Positions 1 through 7,936 of a DNA stretch of 43,745 bases are shown piece after piece (the first letter of the stretch is position 1; each line of letters begins with the position of its first letter). The DNA is from Treponema sp. (GTDB lineage: Bacteria > Spirochaetota > Spirochaetia > Treponematales > Treponemataceae). Both the position numbers and the translations under genes were made by a program. The DNA lies in contig JAGCTZ010000182.1 in NCBI GenBank assembly GCA_017963165.1, positions 1 to 43,745 on the forward strand, read 5' to 3'. The notes under the pieces are model-generated. The model was not told where the DNA came from and did not search any database. It worked only from the letters and a program-made list of their open reading frames with translations.

Positions 1-732
1 AACAAAGCTGCCCTTAAAATATGCCCCGAGTGCAAGTCCCCTGTAGCGGATTTTCTGTACCTTTTCTTCTTCCACCTCTGTGTCGTTCATGTAGGCAATT
101 ACGTACCTGTCATTGAATACCGAAGTGTCTACGATATATTTTCCTTCTTCCTTTTTGAGCGGAATTACAATCTGTGAATGTCCCGGCCATTCTGCATAGT
201 TTTTTGAAAGTCCGCAGTCTTCGTTTGTGAGATTTTCCATTACCAGGCTTTTGTATTTTGAACTGAATACGTCATGCCGTCCGCGGTAAACGGCATTGTA
301 GGCTGTTATGTAAACTGCAAGGCTGTCTGCTTCTTCTTGTGTATAGGAATAAGCCGCCTCTATGTATGCGCTTATGATTCGCCTTAAGTTTGTTATATGG
401 TCAACCGAAGCTTCCTTTCCTATAAAGAATACATCGGCATCAAGTTTTTCTGATTCTTCTGCGCTCACTGCGTGAACTACTGCATATCTGTCGCTGTTCC
501 CAAGTGAAGCTGCCGTTTCCTGTTCAATCTGGTCGCCAAGTTCCGTTCCGATTGCCCTGATTGCACTCACCGAATCTATTACATCATTCGGCCCCGTATA
601 GTTGATGAACTCGACATCCTCAAGATTTTCTGCCTCAAGCTCTGCTGCAGCCGGTTCCGGCTCGTTTTCCTGTGCAGCGGCAACTGTTAAAATCCCCAGA
701 AACACACAAAAAATAAAAAGCACTTTTTTCAT
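1..732 (-). CDS. P83/100-family surface antigen, copy 1 (3' end outside window)
   Basis: Reading leftwards from the ATG at 732, 244 codons stay open to the window edge, so the C-terminus is missing. The start has the same signal peptide (MKKVLFIFCVFLG...) as the complete gene at 5518-6717, and the two are almost identical in DNA. The main length difference is one extra in-frame codon near 50-80. The conserved block with GLSKNYAEWPGHSQIVIPL matches the N-terminal region of the Borrelia/Treponema P83/100 antigen family; that assignment is from memory of the family. A Shine-Dalgarno (GAGAGG) sits about 7 bases before the ATG. By analogy with the other copy, a downstream lipoprotein gene may follow beyond the left edge. 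The product is expected to be periplasmic or outer-membrane associated. Confidence 0.75.
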   Translation of the reverse strand, partial: MKKVLFIFCVFLGILTVAAAQENEPEPAAAELEAENLEDVEFINYTGPNDVIDSVSAIRAIGTELGDQIEQETAASLGNSDRYAVVHAVSAEESEKLDADVFFIGKEASVDHITNLRRIISAYIEAAYSYTQEEADSLAVYITAYNAVYRGRHDVFSSKYKSLVMENLTNEDCGLSKNYAEWPGHSQIVIPLKKEEGKYIVDTSVFNDRYVIAYMNDTEVEEEKVQKIRYRGLALGAYFKGSFV

Positions 733-760
733 TTTAAACCTCTCTGATACTTTTTTTTTC

Positions 761-789
761 AGTATACGTTTTATGAAAGATTTTTTCTA
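761..789 (-). promoter_or_regulatory. sigma-70-like promoter of P83/100 copy 1
   Basis: On the minus strand TAGAAA (784-789), a 17-base spacer and TATACT (761-766) precede a leader of about 28 bases with a GAGAGG ribosome-binding site. The same arrangement is duplicated before the second copy at 6746-6774. Confidence 0.5.
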
Positions 790-862
790 GCGGTGGGGAC
801 GGTGGCTGTATTAAAGGAATAACTGTCTACATTACCATCTGTCTGTAAAGGAGCTTTTGGAT

Positions 863-928
863 AATTTCTTCCGAATTTCTTCCGAATTTCTTCCGAATTT
901 CTTCCGAATTTCTTCCGAATTTCTTCCG
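863..928 (+). repeat. six-unit 11-bp tandem repeat (AATTTCTTCCG)
   Basis: Six perfect head-to-tail copies of AATTTCTTCCG, followed by a degenerate partial unit, end 20 bases before the ATG at 949. The unit is not a multiple of three and lies outside any convincing gene. Copy-number change would therefore alter promoter spacing rather than a protein. It is about one helical turn long, so added units would keep proteins bound to it on the same face of the DNA. Confidence 0.9.
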
Positions 929-948
929 AAATTGCCGATAAAATTAGT

Positions 949-2358
949 ATGGATGCAGAAAAGATTAAAAAAATCATTGACGATGGTGAAAACTCATGGA
1001 CAGAATTCAAAAGATGCGGTAACGGAATCGAAAGCGACGTTTACGAAAGTGTCTGTGCGTTTGCGAATCATTTCGGAGGAATAATTCTTTGTGGGGTTTT
1101 AGATGACGGTACAATAAATGGACTTCCACCAAAAGCTATAACTTCGATGAAAAAAAATTTTGTCAGCGTACTGGCAAATCCCGATATTTTTTCTCCAGCA
1201 TTGATGATTGAACCAGAATCTATTGAAATTGATGGAAAAATGCTCCTCTGTATCCAGGTACCGACAAGTTCAGATTTACACACATACAAAAAAGTAATTT
1301 ACGATAGAATCTTTGAAGCAGATGTAAAAGTTACTTCCACAACAAAGATTGCCGAAATGTATATCCGTAAACAGAATATTTTTACCGAAAAGAAAGTTTT
1401 TAAATATGCCGGAATTTCGGAGCTGGAAGAAGATGCTGTAAATAAATGCCGGCAGCTCGCCCTCATAAAAAACAATGAGCATCCATGGAAAAACATGACA
1501 GATGAAGAACTGGTAAAAAGTGCTCATCTTTTTGGTAAGGACTGGCAGACAGGCGATGAAGGAATGACACTTGCAGGTTTGCTTTTATTAGGACGGGAAG
1601 ATGTAATTATGTCTGTCTGTCCCACATATAAAACAGATGCCATCCTCCGCCGCGTAAATCTTGACCGTTATGATGACAGAGCCATAATCTATAAAAATCT
1701 TGTTAAAAGTTATGATTTACTTATGCAGTTTGCCCAAAAACATCTTTCAGATAAATTTTTTATGGAAGGAGTTCAGACCGTAAGCCTTCGCGATAAAATA
1801 GTCCGAGAAATGATTTCGAATATTTTGATGCACCGAGAGTTCTCAAGTGCTTATATCTCAAAGTTCATCATAGAAAAAGAACAGATTTATACCGAAAATC
1901 CATGTCGTGCTCAAAATCATATTGAAATTACACCAGAGCATTTTACACCAGTTTCTAAAAACCCAATAATCGCTCATTTTTTTACAAACATAGGTTATGC
2001 AGATGAACTAGGTTCTGGTACCAGAAATCTTTTTAAATATTCACAACTATATTCCGGTAAACGCCCAGTTATGATAGAAGACGAAATCTTTACCACATCC
2101 GTTCCACTTGATGAAAATTATTCTGCCGACTATCAGATTAGTTCAATCCAAAATCCAAAATCAGAAAAACTTACAAAACGGCAGCAGACAATTATAGATT
2201 TGATGAAAAACACTCCAGAAATAACAGCCGTCCAGCTTGCAAAAAAAATTGACGTTTCTTCACGTACCGTTGAAAATGAAATCAAACACCTACGCGAAAC
2301 CGGTTATATTGAACGCCAGGGCTCAACAAAAGACGGAGCATGGATAGTAAAGAAATAA
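949..2358 (+). CDS. AlbA_2 (Schlafen-type) domain putative transcriptional regulator
   Basis: A 469-residue protein of the common bacterial type with an N-terminal AlbA_2/Schlafen-like domain: ENSWTEFKRCG at residues 12-22, then VCAFANHFGGIILCGV with the expected conserved Asn and Gly residues. A C-terminal GHKL-like ATPase remnant follows (ISNILMHREF, then GYADELGSGTRNLFKY). A winged-helix segment near residues 405-465 (QLAKKIDVSSRTVENEIKHL) should bind DNA. The family is usually annotated as a RecG-like or DNA-binding regulator; targets are unknown. There is no clear Shine-Dalgarno at the ATG, but TAAAAT lies 4 bases before it. The gene stands alone, divergent from P83/100 copy 1, with the 11-bp repeat in its upstream region. 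Confidence 0.8.
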   Translation: MDAEKIKKIIDDGENSWTEFKRCGNGIESDVYESVCAFANHFGGIILCGVLDDGTINGLPPKAITSMKKNFVSVLANPDIFSPALMIEPESIEIDGKMLLCIQVPTSSDLHTYKKVIYDRIFEADVKVTSTTKIAEMYIRKQNIFTEKKVFKYAGISELEEDAVNKCRQLALIKNNEHPWKNMTDEELVKSAHLFGKDWQTGDEGMTLAGLLLLGREDVIMSVCPTYKTDAILRRVNLDRYDDRAIIYKNLVKSYDLLMQFAQKHLSDKFFMEGVQTVSLRDKIVREMISNILMHREFSSAYISKFIIEKEQIYTENPCRAQNHIEITPEHFTPVSKNPIIAHFFTNIGYADELGSGTRNLFKYSQLYSGKRPVMIEDEIFTTSVPLDENYSADYQISSIQNPKSEKLTKRQQTIIDLMKNTPEITAVQLAKKIDVSSRTVENEIKHLRETGYIERQGSTKDGAWIVKK

Positions 2359-2655
2359 AACTTGAATCTCAGGAACATTGAACATTTTATAGAATACCCG
2401 GCTGCCGGACGCTACGTTCCGCCCTTCGCTAGCGCTCATTGCCGCCCGCAAGCGGGCAGCAACTCCGGGGCTTCACATCGCTGGCAGAAAAACTTGTGCG
2501 GTAGTGGCATGTATCTAAACATGTGCGGTGGTTGAGGCTCTCGAAACCACCACATATAGTTCAAATCCTCATTTCCACAAGCTCAATAACCGCAGTCACC
2601 AGACTATCTGCAACACTATTGTTTACAAAATAGTTGAATAGTTAAATCCGCTGCG
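2359..2655. other. non-coding gap with G+C-rich repeat-like DNA
   Basis: No gene is visible. The first half (about 2397-2490) is much richer in G+C than its surroundings and contains the palindrome GCCCGC-AA-GCGGGC (2444-2457). At 2528-2551 GTGGTTGAGGCTCTCGAAAC plus ACC forms a hairpin (GGTGGTT/AACCACC) that resembles the dispersed palindromic element found elsewhere in the window. It separates two convergent genes, so the hairpins could serve as transcription ends, but no T-run follows them. Confidence 0.55.
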
Positions 2656-5496
2656 CTAGTTAAAAGCCCGGATACAACAAACGTAACAGCCTTTGCCTTT
2701 CTTGACGTCGTTGCCCCAGTACCCATTACCGAAACCGAGTAAGTATGCGTTACTAACGTAGGAAGCGTACTGGGACGACGACCAGTAAATCTCATCGTCA
2801 AACTTTGAACCACCGCATTTATCAAGTGCAGCATCAACTGTTGCTATTTCTTTGTAAATGTCAAAAAGCTCTGCAAGAGTCGGAAGATACCAGCCGCTTT
2901 TATAGGCTGTGCCACTTACATGCGAACCCGGCTGCTCCGCATAATTTTTTGCAAAGTAAAAAGCAGGATATCTTTCTGCAGCTCCTTCTCCTTCAGTATC
3001 ATCGCTGGTTCCGCTGCCTTCTGAAGAAAGGAACTGCGCAATCTGTGTAAGATTATTGCTGCCGTCCTTGTCGGTTACATTGTTGAATGTATAGTTACCT
3101 TCGCTTCCACCGTCATCCGGCTTACACTGAATAGATTCGATATTCTTGCCGTAAGCGTTTGCAGAATCTGAACACCATGCAAGACCGTCTCTGTTATGAG
3201 CAAGCCCTACTCCGTATGCCTTGCCGCCGGCAACCTTGTAGATTACGGCAATGGCATTTTGCTTCTGCGCTTCTGTAAGAGTAAGTTCACTTGTGTATGC
3301 AACAGAATTTCCGTCGCTAAATATGATGTCGCCCACGTTGTAAGAAACTGTAGCCCATTTTGCCTTAAGCGTTATGTCTGAATTAACGGGTGAATCAAAA
3401 TCATATTTTGTTTCCCCGTTGTACCAGCCCTGGAATTTATACAAATTGTTTTCAGCATCTGTTTTTGTCGGGTCATCAGGCTTGTGTGCTTTTTCGCCTT
3501 TACTTACCGTCTGCAGTGGAACAATGCTTCCGCCATCGGTATCAAAGGTTACGGTGTATAAATTATTAACCATCAAAGCCGGCACAACCCCCACATAATC
3601 GTCGTAAACATAGCGGTTGCTGCGGTCGCCATCTCTGCTGATGCGGCGCGCGAAGTTACTATTACCATGGTGAGGAGAGCGCAGCCACCAGTAACCACCG
3701 GCACCGTTTGCTCTAGCGTAATCAGTTGCCTGCATAATTCTGTATTCATTATTACCCAAACCATACAGCTCATTTTGTGTTTCCCTATAACTCATAAGAA
3801 AGACCTTATCTTCTGTATTTTCACAAGCATATTCATTTGAATCATAACCTGTTGAAGCAACACTGTTATCAACTGCTGTTGTCTTAATTTTTTCAAGCTC
3901 GCCATCTGTAAAGGCAGAAGTTAAAAACCCTTTGCCTGCCCAGTCTACATCATATTCTGTAGGACTGCCGCCATCTATTTCAAACTGATTCCTGGTACTA
4001 TTTAAATAAGCCCGTATGTTTGAATATTTGTAGTTGTTTGGGTAAATCGTTGTTCCATTTAAATCACGATTTGATGTTGTTCCGTAATAAGGAATTCTTG
4101 AATAAATCTTATCGGCAAGAAGCAGTTTCCTTCCATCAGAATAATATGCAATAATACGCCATTTTATTGGTTCAACTTTGTAATACTTATCCCCAACCTC
4201 TACATAGTAATTACCGTCATTATCAGAATACGACTTATATCCATCGTAAGTTTTACTAGTTTCTGTAAGAGTAATACCTGTTACATTAACTTCGGACTGC
4301 GGCCAGCTTCCAAATTCTATGATATCCTCTTTGTAACCACTATCTAGTTTAATTTTATTCCATTTTGCCTTAAGAGTTATGTCTTCTTTAACAGTTGCAG
4401 AAAAATCATATTTCTTTTTTCCGTTGTACCAGCCCAGGAATTCATACAAATTGTCTTCATCATCAGTTTTTATCGGAACAGCTGGCTTTACTACTTTTTC
4501 TCCTTTATTTACAGTCTGCGGTGAGACGGTGCTTCCGCCGTCAGTATCAAAGGTTACGGTGTATACATTATTAACTATCAAAGCCGGCACAACCCCCACA
4601 TCACCGTCGTCAACATAGTAGTTGCGTCTGTAGTTGTTGCCAGCGATTTCGACGCCGCGCGCGTCGTCACTATCACTATAGCCAGGAGAGCGCAGCCACC
4701 AGAAACCACCATAACCTTCTGTTTTACTCTGATATGCACCGTTTGCTCTAGCGTAATCAGTTGTCTGCATAATTCTGTCTTCATCATTACTCAAACCATA
4801 CAGTGGATTTGTTGCTTCCTTATAGCTTAACAAATACACTTTATCTTCTGTATTTTCACAAGCATATTCATTTGAATCATAACCTGTTGAAGCAACACTG
4901 TTATCAACTGCTGTTGTCTTAATTTTTGCAAGCTCGTCACCAGTAAAGGCAGAAGTTAAAAAGCCTTTGCCTGCCCAGTCTACATCATATTCTGCAGGAC
5001 TGCCGCCATCTATTTCAAACTGATTCCTGGTACTATTTAAATAAGCACGTATGTTTGAATATTTGTAGTTGTTTGGGTAAATCGTTGTTCCATTTAAATC
5101 ACGATTTGATCTTCTTCCGTAATAAGGAATTCTTGAATAAATCTTATCGGCAAGAAGCAGTTTCCTTCCATCGGAATAATATGCAATAATTCGCCAGGTT
5201 ATTGGTTCAACTTTGTAATACTTATCCTCGACCTTTACATAGTAATTATTATTGCCATCAGAATATTCCTTATGTCCATCATAAGTTTTTCCAGTTTCTG
5301 TAAGATCAATACCTGTTACATTAACTTCGGACTGCGGCCAGCTTCCAAATTCTATGGTTTCCCCTTTGTAACCACTCACCAGTATAATCTTTTTTCCGGC
5401 ATTTCGTAAATCTTCCAGCATGTTACTGCACGAAGCAAATGTAATACCTGTAATGATGGCACAAGCCGCCGCAAATATAATCAAACCTTTTTTCAT
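2656..5496 (-). CDS. large multidomain lipoprotein with hypervariable lectin-like domains (candidate DGR target)
   Basis: 946 residues. The signal peptide ends at a relaxed spirochaetal lipobox (ITFASC), so the product should be a surface or periplasmic lipoprotein. Two tandem WWLRSP-type domains (DUF6273-like, about residues 40-312 and 390-645) are each followed by an InlB/Flg_new-type repeat (YTVTFDTDGG...KAKW). The C-terminal domain (about 720-946) has GWYLPTLAELFDIYK and YWSSSQY, as in DUF1566/Lcl-like C-type-lectin folds. The two WWLRSP domains are almost identical in DNA over hundreds of bases but hypervariable just after that motif. The Shine-Dalgarno (GGGAG) is about 9 bases before the ATG. 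The gene lies 21 bases downstream of P83/100 copy 2 and is probably co-transcribed with it. Domain names are from memory; the function (ligand binding, adhesion) is inferred. Confidence 0.8.
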   Translation of the reverse strand: MKKGLIIFAAACAIITGITFASCSNMLEDLRNAGKKIILVSGYKGETIEFGSWPQSEVNVTGIDLTETGKTYDGHKEYSDGNNNYYVKVEDKYYKVEPITWRIIAYYSDGRKLLLADKIYSRIPYYGRRSNRDLNGTTIYPNNYKYSNIRAYLNSTRNQFEIDGGSPAEYDVDWAGKGFLTSAFTGDELAKIKTTAVDNSVASTGYDSNEYACENTEDKVYLLSYKEATNPLYGLSNDEDRIMQTTDYARANGAYQSKTEGYGGFWWLRSPGYSDSDDARGVEIAGNNYRRNYYVDDGDVGVVPALIVNNVYTVTFDTDGGSTVSPQTVNKGEKVVKPAVPIKTDDEDNLYEFLGWYNGKKKYDFSATVKEDITLKAKWNKIKLDSGYKEDIIEFGSWPQSEVNVTGITLTETSKTYDGYKSYSDNDGNYYVEVGDKYYKVEPIKWRIIAYYSDGRKLLLADKIYSRIPYYGTTSNRDLNGTTIYPNNYKYSNIRAYLNSTRNQFEIDGGSPTEYDVDWAGKGFLTSAFTDGELEKIKTTAVDNSVASTGYDSNEYACENTEDKVFLMSYRETQNELYGLGNNEYRIMQATDYARANGAGGYWWLRSPHHGNSNFARRISRDGDRSNRYVYDDYVGVVPALMVNNLYTVTFDTDGGSIVPLQTVSKGEKAHKPDDPTKTDAENNLYKFQGWYNGETKYDFDSPVNSDITLKAKWATVSYNVGDIIFSDGNSVAYTSELTLTEAQKQNAIAVIYKVAGGKAYGVGLAHNRDGLAWCSDSANAYGKNIESIQCKPDDGGSEGNYTFNNVTDKDGSNNLTQIAQFLSSEGSGTSDDTEGEGAAERYPAFYFAKNYAEQPGSHVSGTAYKSGWYLPTLAELFDIYKEIATVDAALDKCGGSKFDDEIYWSSSQYASYVSNAYLLGFGNGYWGNDVKKGKGCYVCCIRAFN
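2659..2787 (-). other. putative variable region 3 (C-terminal YWSSSQ segment)
   Basis: The last 43 codons before the stop encode YWSSSQY...CCIRAFN. The motif, its position at the very 3' end and its many A/C/T-ending codons resemble the variable region of treponemal DGR target proteins. There is no second copy in the window to compare with, so this one rests on resemblance alone. Confidence 0.45.
3574..3690 (-). other. putative variable region 2 (second WWLRSP domain)
   Basis: The invariant A-free start (TGG TGG CTG CGC TCT CCT) is followed by a variable core at 3595-3672 and then an invariant G-rich end encoding VGVVPAL. Relative to region 1 the core is two codons shorter, and nearly all substitutions fall on codon positions 1 and 2. 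Confidence 0.55.
4579..4701 (-). other. putative variable region 1 (first WWLRSP domain)
   Basis: Same frame of invariant ends as region 2, with the core at 4600-4683. Flanking DNA (for example 4840-5160 against 3815-4135) is nearly identical between the two domains, so divergence is confined to this short segment. Confidence 0.55.
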
Positions 5497-5517
5497 ATAC
5501 TTTTCTCCCTTCCGTTT

Positions 5518-6717
5518 TTATTTTGTTTCAAAATGCCAGACTGCGCCAAGCCTTACACCCGGCTGCCAGATTACGTCCGTACTTTCTGTGATTACCGTAC
5601 ACTGTGGTGCCAGCTCTATTTCAAGCTTTTCAAGTTTCGGCATACTTAGGCGAAGCCCTGCACTCAGGCAGATTATCTGGTCGGTGTAAAGGCTTCCTAC
5701 ATCTTCATCATCAGCATTAAGGCTGTGCAATACAACTCCGTACAAAAGTTCCGGCTGGAAGGCTGCAGTTGCATTTCCTAAAAGGAACGGAATACGCAGG
5801 AACGCCCCTGCCCCGACAGTAATGTCGCATCCGCCTTTTACGATGCTGCCCTTTGCAGGTAAATATCCCTGAGCCTCTGCCCGTACGGAAAGACCGATGT
5901 CCATCACAGGTAAATCAAGCGGAAGCGTATATTCAACTCCGGCTCCGCCTCCAAGTGCCGCATTTATATATTCTGCAAGTTCACCAGTAACAAAGCTGCC
6001 CTTAAAATATGCCCCGAGTGCAAGTCCCCTGTAGCGGATTTTCTGAACTTCTTCTTCTACCTCGGTGTCGTTCATGTAGGCAATTACGTACCTGTCATTG
6101 AATACTGAAGTGTCTACAAAATATTTTCCTTCTTCCTTTTTGAGCGGAATTACAATCTGTGAATGTCCCGGCCATTCTGCATAGTTTTTTGAAAGTCCGC
6201 AGTCTTCTTCCGAAAGGTTTTCCATTACTGTGTCTTTGTATTTTGCACTGAATACGTCATACCGTCCGCGGTAAACGGCATTGTAGGCTGTTATGTAAAC
6301 TGCATGGCTGTCTGCTTCTTCTTCTGTATAGGAATAAGCCGCCTCTATGTATGCGCTTATGATTCGCCTTAGGTTTGTTATATGGTCAACCGAAGCTTCC
6401 TTTCCTATAAAAAATACATCGGCATCAAGTTTTTCTGATTCTTCTGCGCTCACTGCGTGAACTACTGCATACCTGTTCTGGTTCCCAAGCAAAGCTGCCG
6501 TTTCCTGTTCAATCTGGTCGCCAAGTTCCGTTCCGATTGCCCTGATTGCACTCACCGAATCTATTACATCGTTCGGCCCCGTATAGTTGATGAACTCGAC
6601 ATCCTCAAGATTTTCTGCCTCCAGCTCTGCTGCAGCCGGCTCCGGTTCGTTTTCCTGAGCAGCGGCAACTGCAGCAATCCCCAGAAACACACAAAAAATA
6701 AAAAGCACTTTTTTCAT
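5518..6717 (-). CDS. P83/100-family surface antigen, copy 2 (complete)
   Basis: 399 residues with a signal peptide (residues 1 to about 20, cleaved near AAAQEN) and an acidic stretch (EPEPAAAELEAENLEDVEF). The P83/100-type domain carries LRRIISAYIEAAYSY, YNAVYRGRYDVFSAKY and NYAEWPGHSQIVIPL. The C-terminal half (from about residue 235) has alternating, Gly-rich stretches ending in VWHFETK, suggesting an outer-membrane beta-barrel. The Shine-Dalgarno GAGAGG is 7 bases before the ATG. It probably forms an operon with the lipoprotein 21 bases downstream. It is a near-duplicate of the gene at the left edge. The family name is from recall of Borrelia P83/100 and treponemal homologues; the barrel is inferred. 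Confidence 0.75.
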   Translation of the reverse strand: MKKVLFIFCVFLGIAAVAAAQENEPEPAAAELEAENLEDVEFINYTGPNDVIDSVSAIRAIGTELGDQIEQETAALLGNQNRYAVVHAVSAEESEKLDADVFFIGKEASVDHITNLRRIISAYIEAAYSYTEEEADSHAVYITAYNAVYRGRYDVFSAKYKDTVMENLSEEDCGLSKNYAEWPGHSQIVIPLKKEEGKYFVDTSVFNDRYVIAYMNDTEVEEEVQKIRYRGLALGAYFKGSFVTGELAEYINAALGGGAGVEYTLPLDLPVMDIGLSVRAEAQGYLPAKGSIVKGGCDITVGAGAFLRIPFLLGNATAAFQPELLYGVVLHSLNADDEDVGSLYTDQIICLSAGLRLSMPKLEKLEIELAPQCTVITESTDVIWQPGVRLGAVWHFETK

Positions 6718-6745
6718 TTTAAACCTCTCTGATACTTTTTTTTTC

Positions 6746-6774
6746 AGTATACGTTGTATGGAAGATTTTTTCTA
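6746..6774 (-). promoter_or_regulatory. sigma-70-like promoter of the P83/100 copy 2 / lipoprotein operon
   Basis: TAGAAA (6769-6774), 17 bases, TATACT (6746-6751) on the minus strand, 28 bases before the ATG. Identical in layout to the promoter at 761-789, so promoter and gene were duplicated together. Confidence 0.5.
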
Positions 6775-6827
6775 GCGGTTGGGACAGCGACTGGGATTAA
6801 CCACAAAAAAAGTGATTAATTATAAAC

Positions 6828-6856
6828 TTGCTCAATATTCTGTTCCTTGTTAAAAT
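6828..6856 (+). promoter_or_regulatory. promoter of yhbY, apparently leaderless
   Basis: TTGCTC (6828-6833), 17 bases, TAAAAT (6851-6856), then only 7 bases before the ATG at 6864. Transcription would start at or next to the ATG. No Shine-Dalgarno is present. Confidence 0.5.
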
Positions 6857-6863
6857 ACCATCT

Positions 6864-7160
6864 ATGATTGAATTAAACAGCAAACAAAGAAAAATTCTTG
6901 AAAAAGCCGCACATGGCTTGCAGCCGATTGTAATTGTTGGTGGTGCAGGACTTACTGATGGTGTTGTTCAGATGACAGCTGACTCGCTGGCTGCACACGA
7001 GCTTATAAAAGTTAAATACAATGAATACAAGGACGAAAAGCAGGAGCTTACTCAGGAGCTGTGCGCACGAACAGATGCAACGCTTGTCCGTATAATCGGT
7101 AACGTTGCAATTTTGTATAAAGAAGCAGAAAAAGAAGAAGACAGGAAGTTCAAACTTTAG
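6864..7160 (+). CDS. yhbY: YhbY/CRM-domain RNA-binding protein
   Basis: About 98 residues, the normal length for YhbY. It carries the CRM-domain features LNSKQRKILEKAAHGLQPIV, VGGAGLTDGVV, HELIKVKYNEY and an end in VGNVAILY-like IIGNVAILYKE. The family associates with pre-50S ribosomal particles. The ATG at 6864 (MIELNSKQRK) is chosen over the in-frame codon at 6828, because 6828 falls inside the -35 box and the family starts here. The gene stands alone and converges on the MetH-activation-domain gene, with a palindromic element pair between and over their ends. Confidence 0.88.
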   Translation: MIELNSKQRKILEKAAHGLQPIVIVGGAGLTDGVVQMTADSLAAHELIKVKYNEYKDEKQELTQELCARTDATLVRIIGNVAILYKEAEKEEDRKFKL

Positions 7161-7161
7161 C

Positions 7162-7242
7162 GCCCTTCGAGAGCCTCAGGGACCACTGGGGCCATTAAGA
7201 CAGGGGTTCCTGAGCTTGCGTCGTCCTGAGCTTGTCGAAGGG
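7162..7242. repeat. inverted pair of the dispersed palindromic element
   Basis: GCCCTTCGAGAGCCTCAGGG (from 7162) and, inverted, GTCCTGAGCTTGTCGAAGGG (7223-7242), with a third degenerate copy (TTCCTGAGCTTGCG) between. The right half lies inside the 3' end of the 7195-7872 gene and writes its last residues (PFDKLRTTQAQEPLS). It may also act as a bidirectional transcription end for the two convergent genes. Confidence 0.75.
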
Positions 7243-7872
7243 TCGAAGGACCCCTATAAATGCCGTCACAGATTTTTCGGGTGACATTATCAAAGTATCC
7301 ATTAAAGACAGCCCTATCCTGGTGCATGGCAGCAGGCGGAAAAAATCCTTTTGAACAGAAAGATCTACATCGCCAAAGCCTGGACTAAAACGGGGCTGTG
7401 TTTGTTTTCCGGCAGCGGCAACATCATCCTTTATTTTTTGATTAAGAATATCAACAAATTTTTCTATATACATTGCACCCGCCGCCTGAAGCACTGCCGC
7501 CTTTACAGAATCTGTATGCTGGGTACGTCGGATAAGCGCATCTGTTGATGCACCTAGCGTAGAAGCAAAAATATAAACACCATCACAATTACGAAGATTT
7601 CGAGCAAGGTCCTTTGAATTAATTGTTACATCGGAAAAAGAAACGCGGCCTTTTTCAGCTGCTTCATCATATTCAACCTGAACAGGAAAAAATTCATAAA
7701 CTGCCTGCGGCTGAATTATTTCAAGCAGTTCGTGAACACCTTGTTTTATGAGTATAGAAATCTGCTCATCTGGAACAGTTAGTTTCTGATAACCAAGATA
7801 TCTTGCTGTTTCGGAATAGTCGCGTTCGGTTGGCGACATCTGTTCTTTTGACGAAATAAAAAATTGCGGCAT
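7195..7872 (-). CDS. MetH-type activation-domain protein (vitamin B12-dependent methionine synthase, stand-alone)
   Basis: About 225 residues. The C-terminal part has RFSPGFGDVDLSVQKDFF and PEKSVTAFIGV, matching the S-adenosylmethionine-binding activation domain of cobalamin-dependent methionine synthase (family motif of RPxPGY type). As a separate protein it would reactivate oxidised cobalamin in a partner enzyme not in this window. The chosen start (7872, MPQFFISSKE) has TATATT six bases upstream and no Shine-Dalgarno; an ATG 12 codons earlier lacks both. The last 15 or so residues are encoded by a copy of the dispersed palindromic element and replace the natural end. Confidence 0.75.
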   Translation of the reverse strand: MPQFFISSKEQMSPTERDYSETARYLGYQKLTVPDEQISILIKQGVHELLEIIQPQAVYEFFPVQVEYDEAAEKGRVSFSDVTINSKDLARNLRNCDGVYIFASTLGASTDALIRRTQHTDSVKAAVLQAAGAMYIEKFVDILNQKIKDDVAAAGKQTQPRFSPGFGDVDLSVQKDFFRLLPCTRIGLSLMDTLIMSPEKSVTAFIGVLRPFDKLRTTQAQEPLS

Positions 7873-7936
7873 AAATATAATATAATGGAACTTTACGAAA
7901 ACTATCAAGTTCTTTAAATGAACAATGATAAGCAGG

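Noticed and set aside
863..928. CRISPR array
   Set aside because: Units are 11 bases with no spacers, and there are no cas genes in the window.
771..1084. Small open frames on both strands across the 11-bp repeat
   Set aside because: They are translations of the repeat (RKKFGRN-like units) with no ribosome-binding site; the AlbA_2 frame explains the coding signal.
2500..2585. A tRNA-like stretch (hairpin CATGT/ACATG, stem GGTGGTT/AACCACC, then AGTTCAAATCC)
   Set aside because: The T-arm stem does not pair, the anticodon-like loop has six bases and no acceptor stem can be formed, so I do not call a tRNA.
2359..6860. A template repeat or reverse transcriptase for the putative variable regions
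   Set aside because: None of the open frames in the whole window looks like a reverse transcriptase and no A-rich copy of the variable regions was seen; if a DGR acts here it does so from elsewhere.
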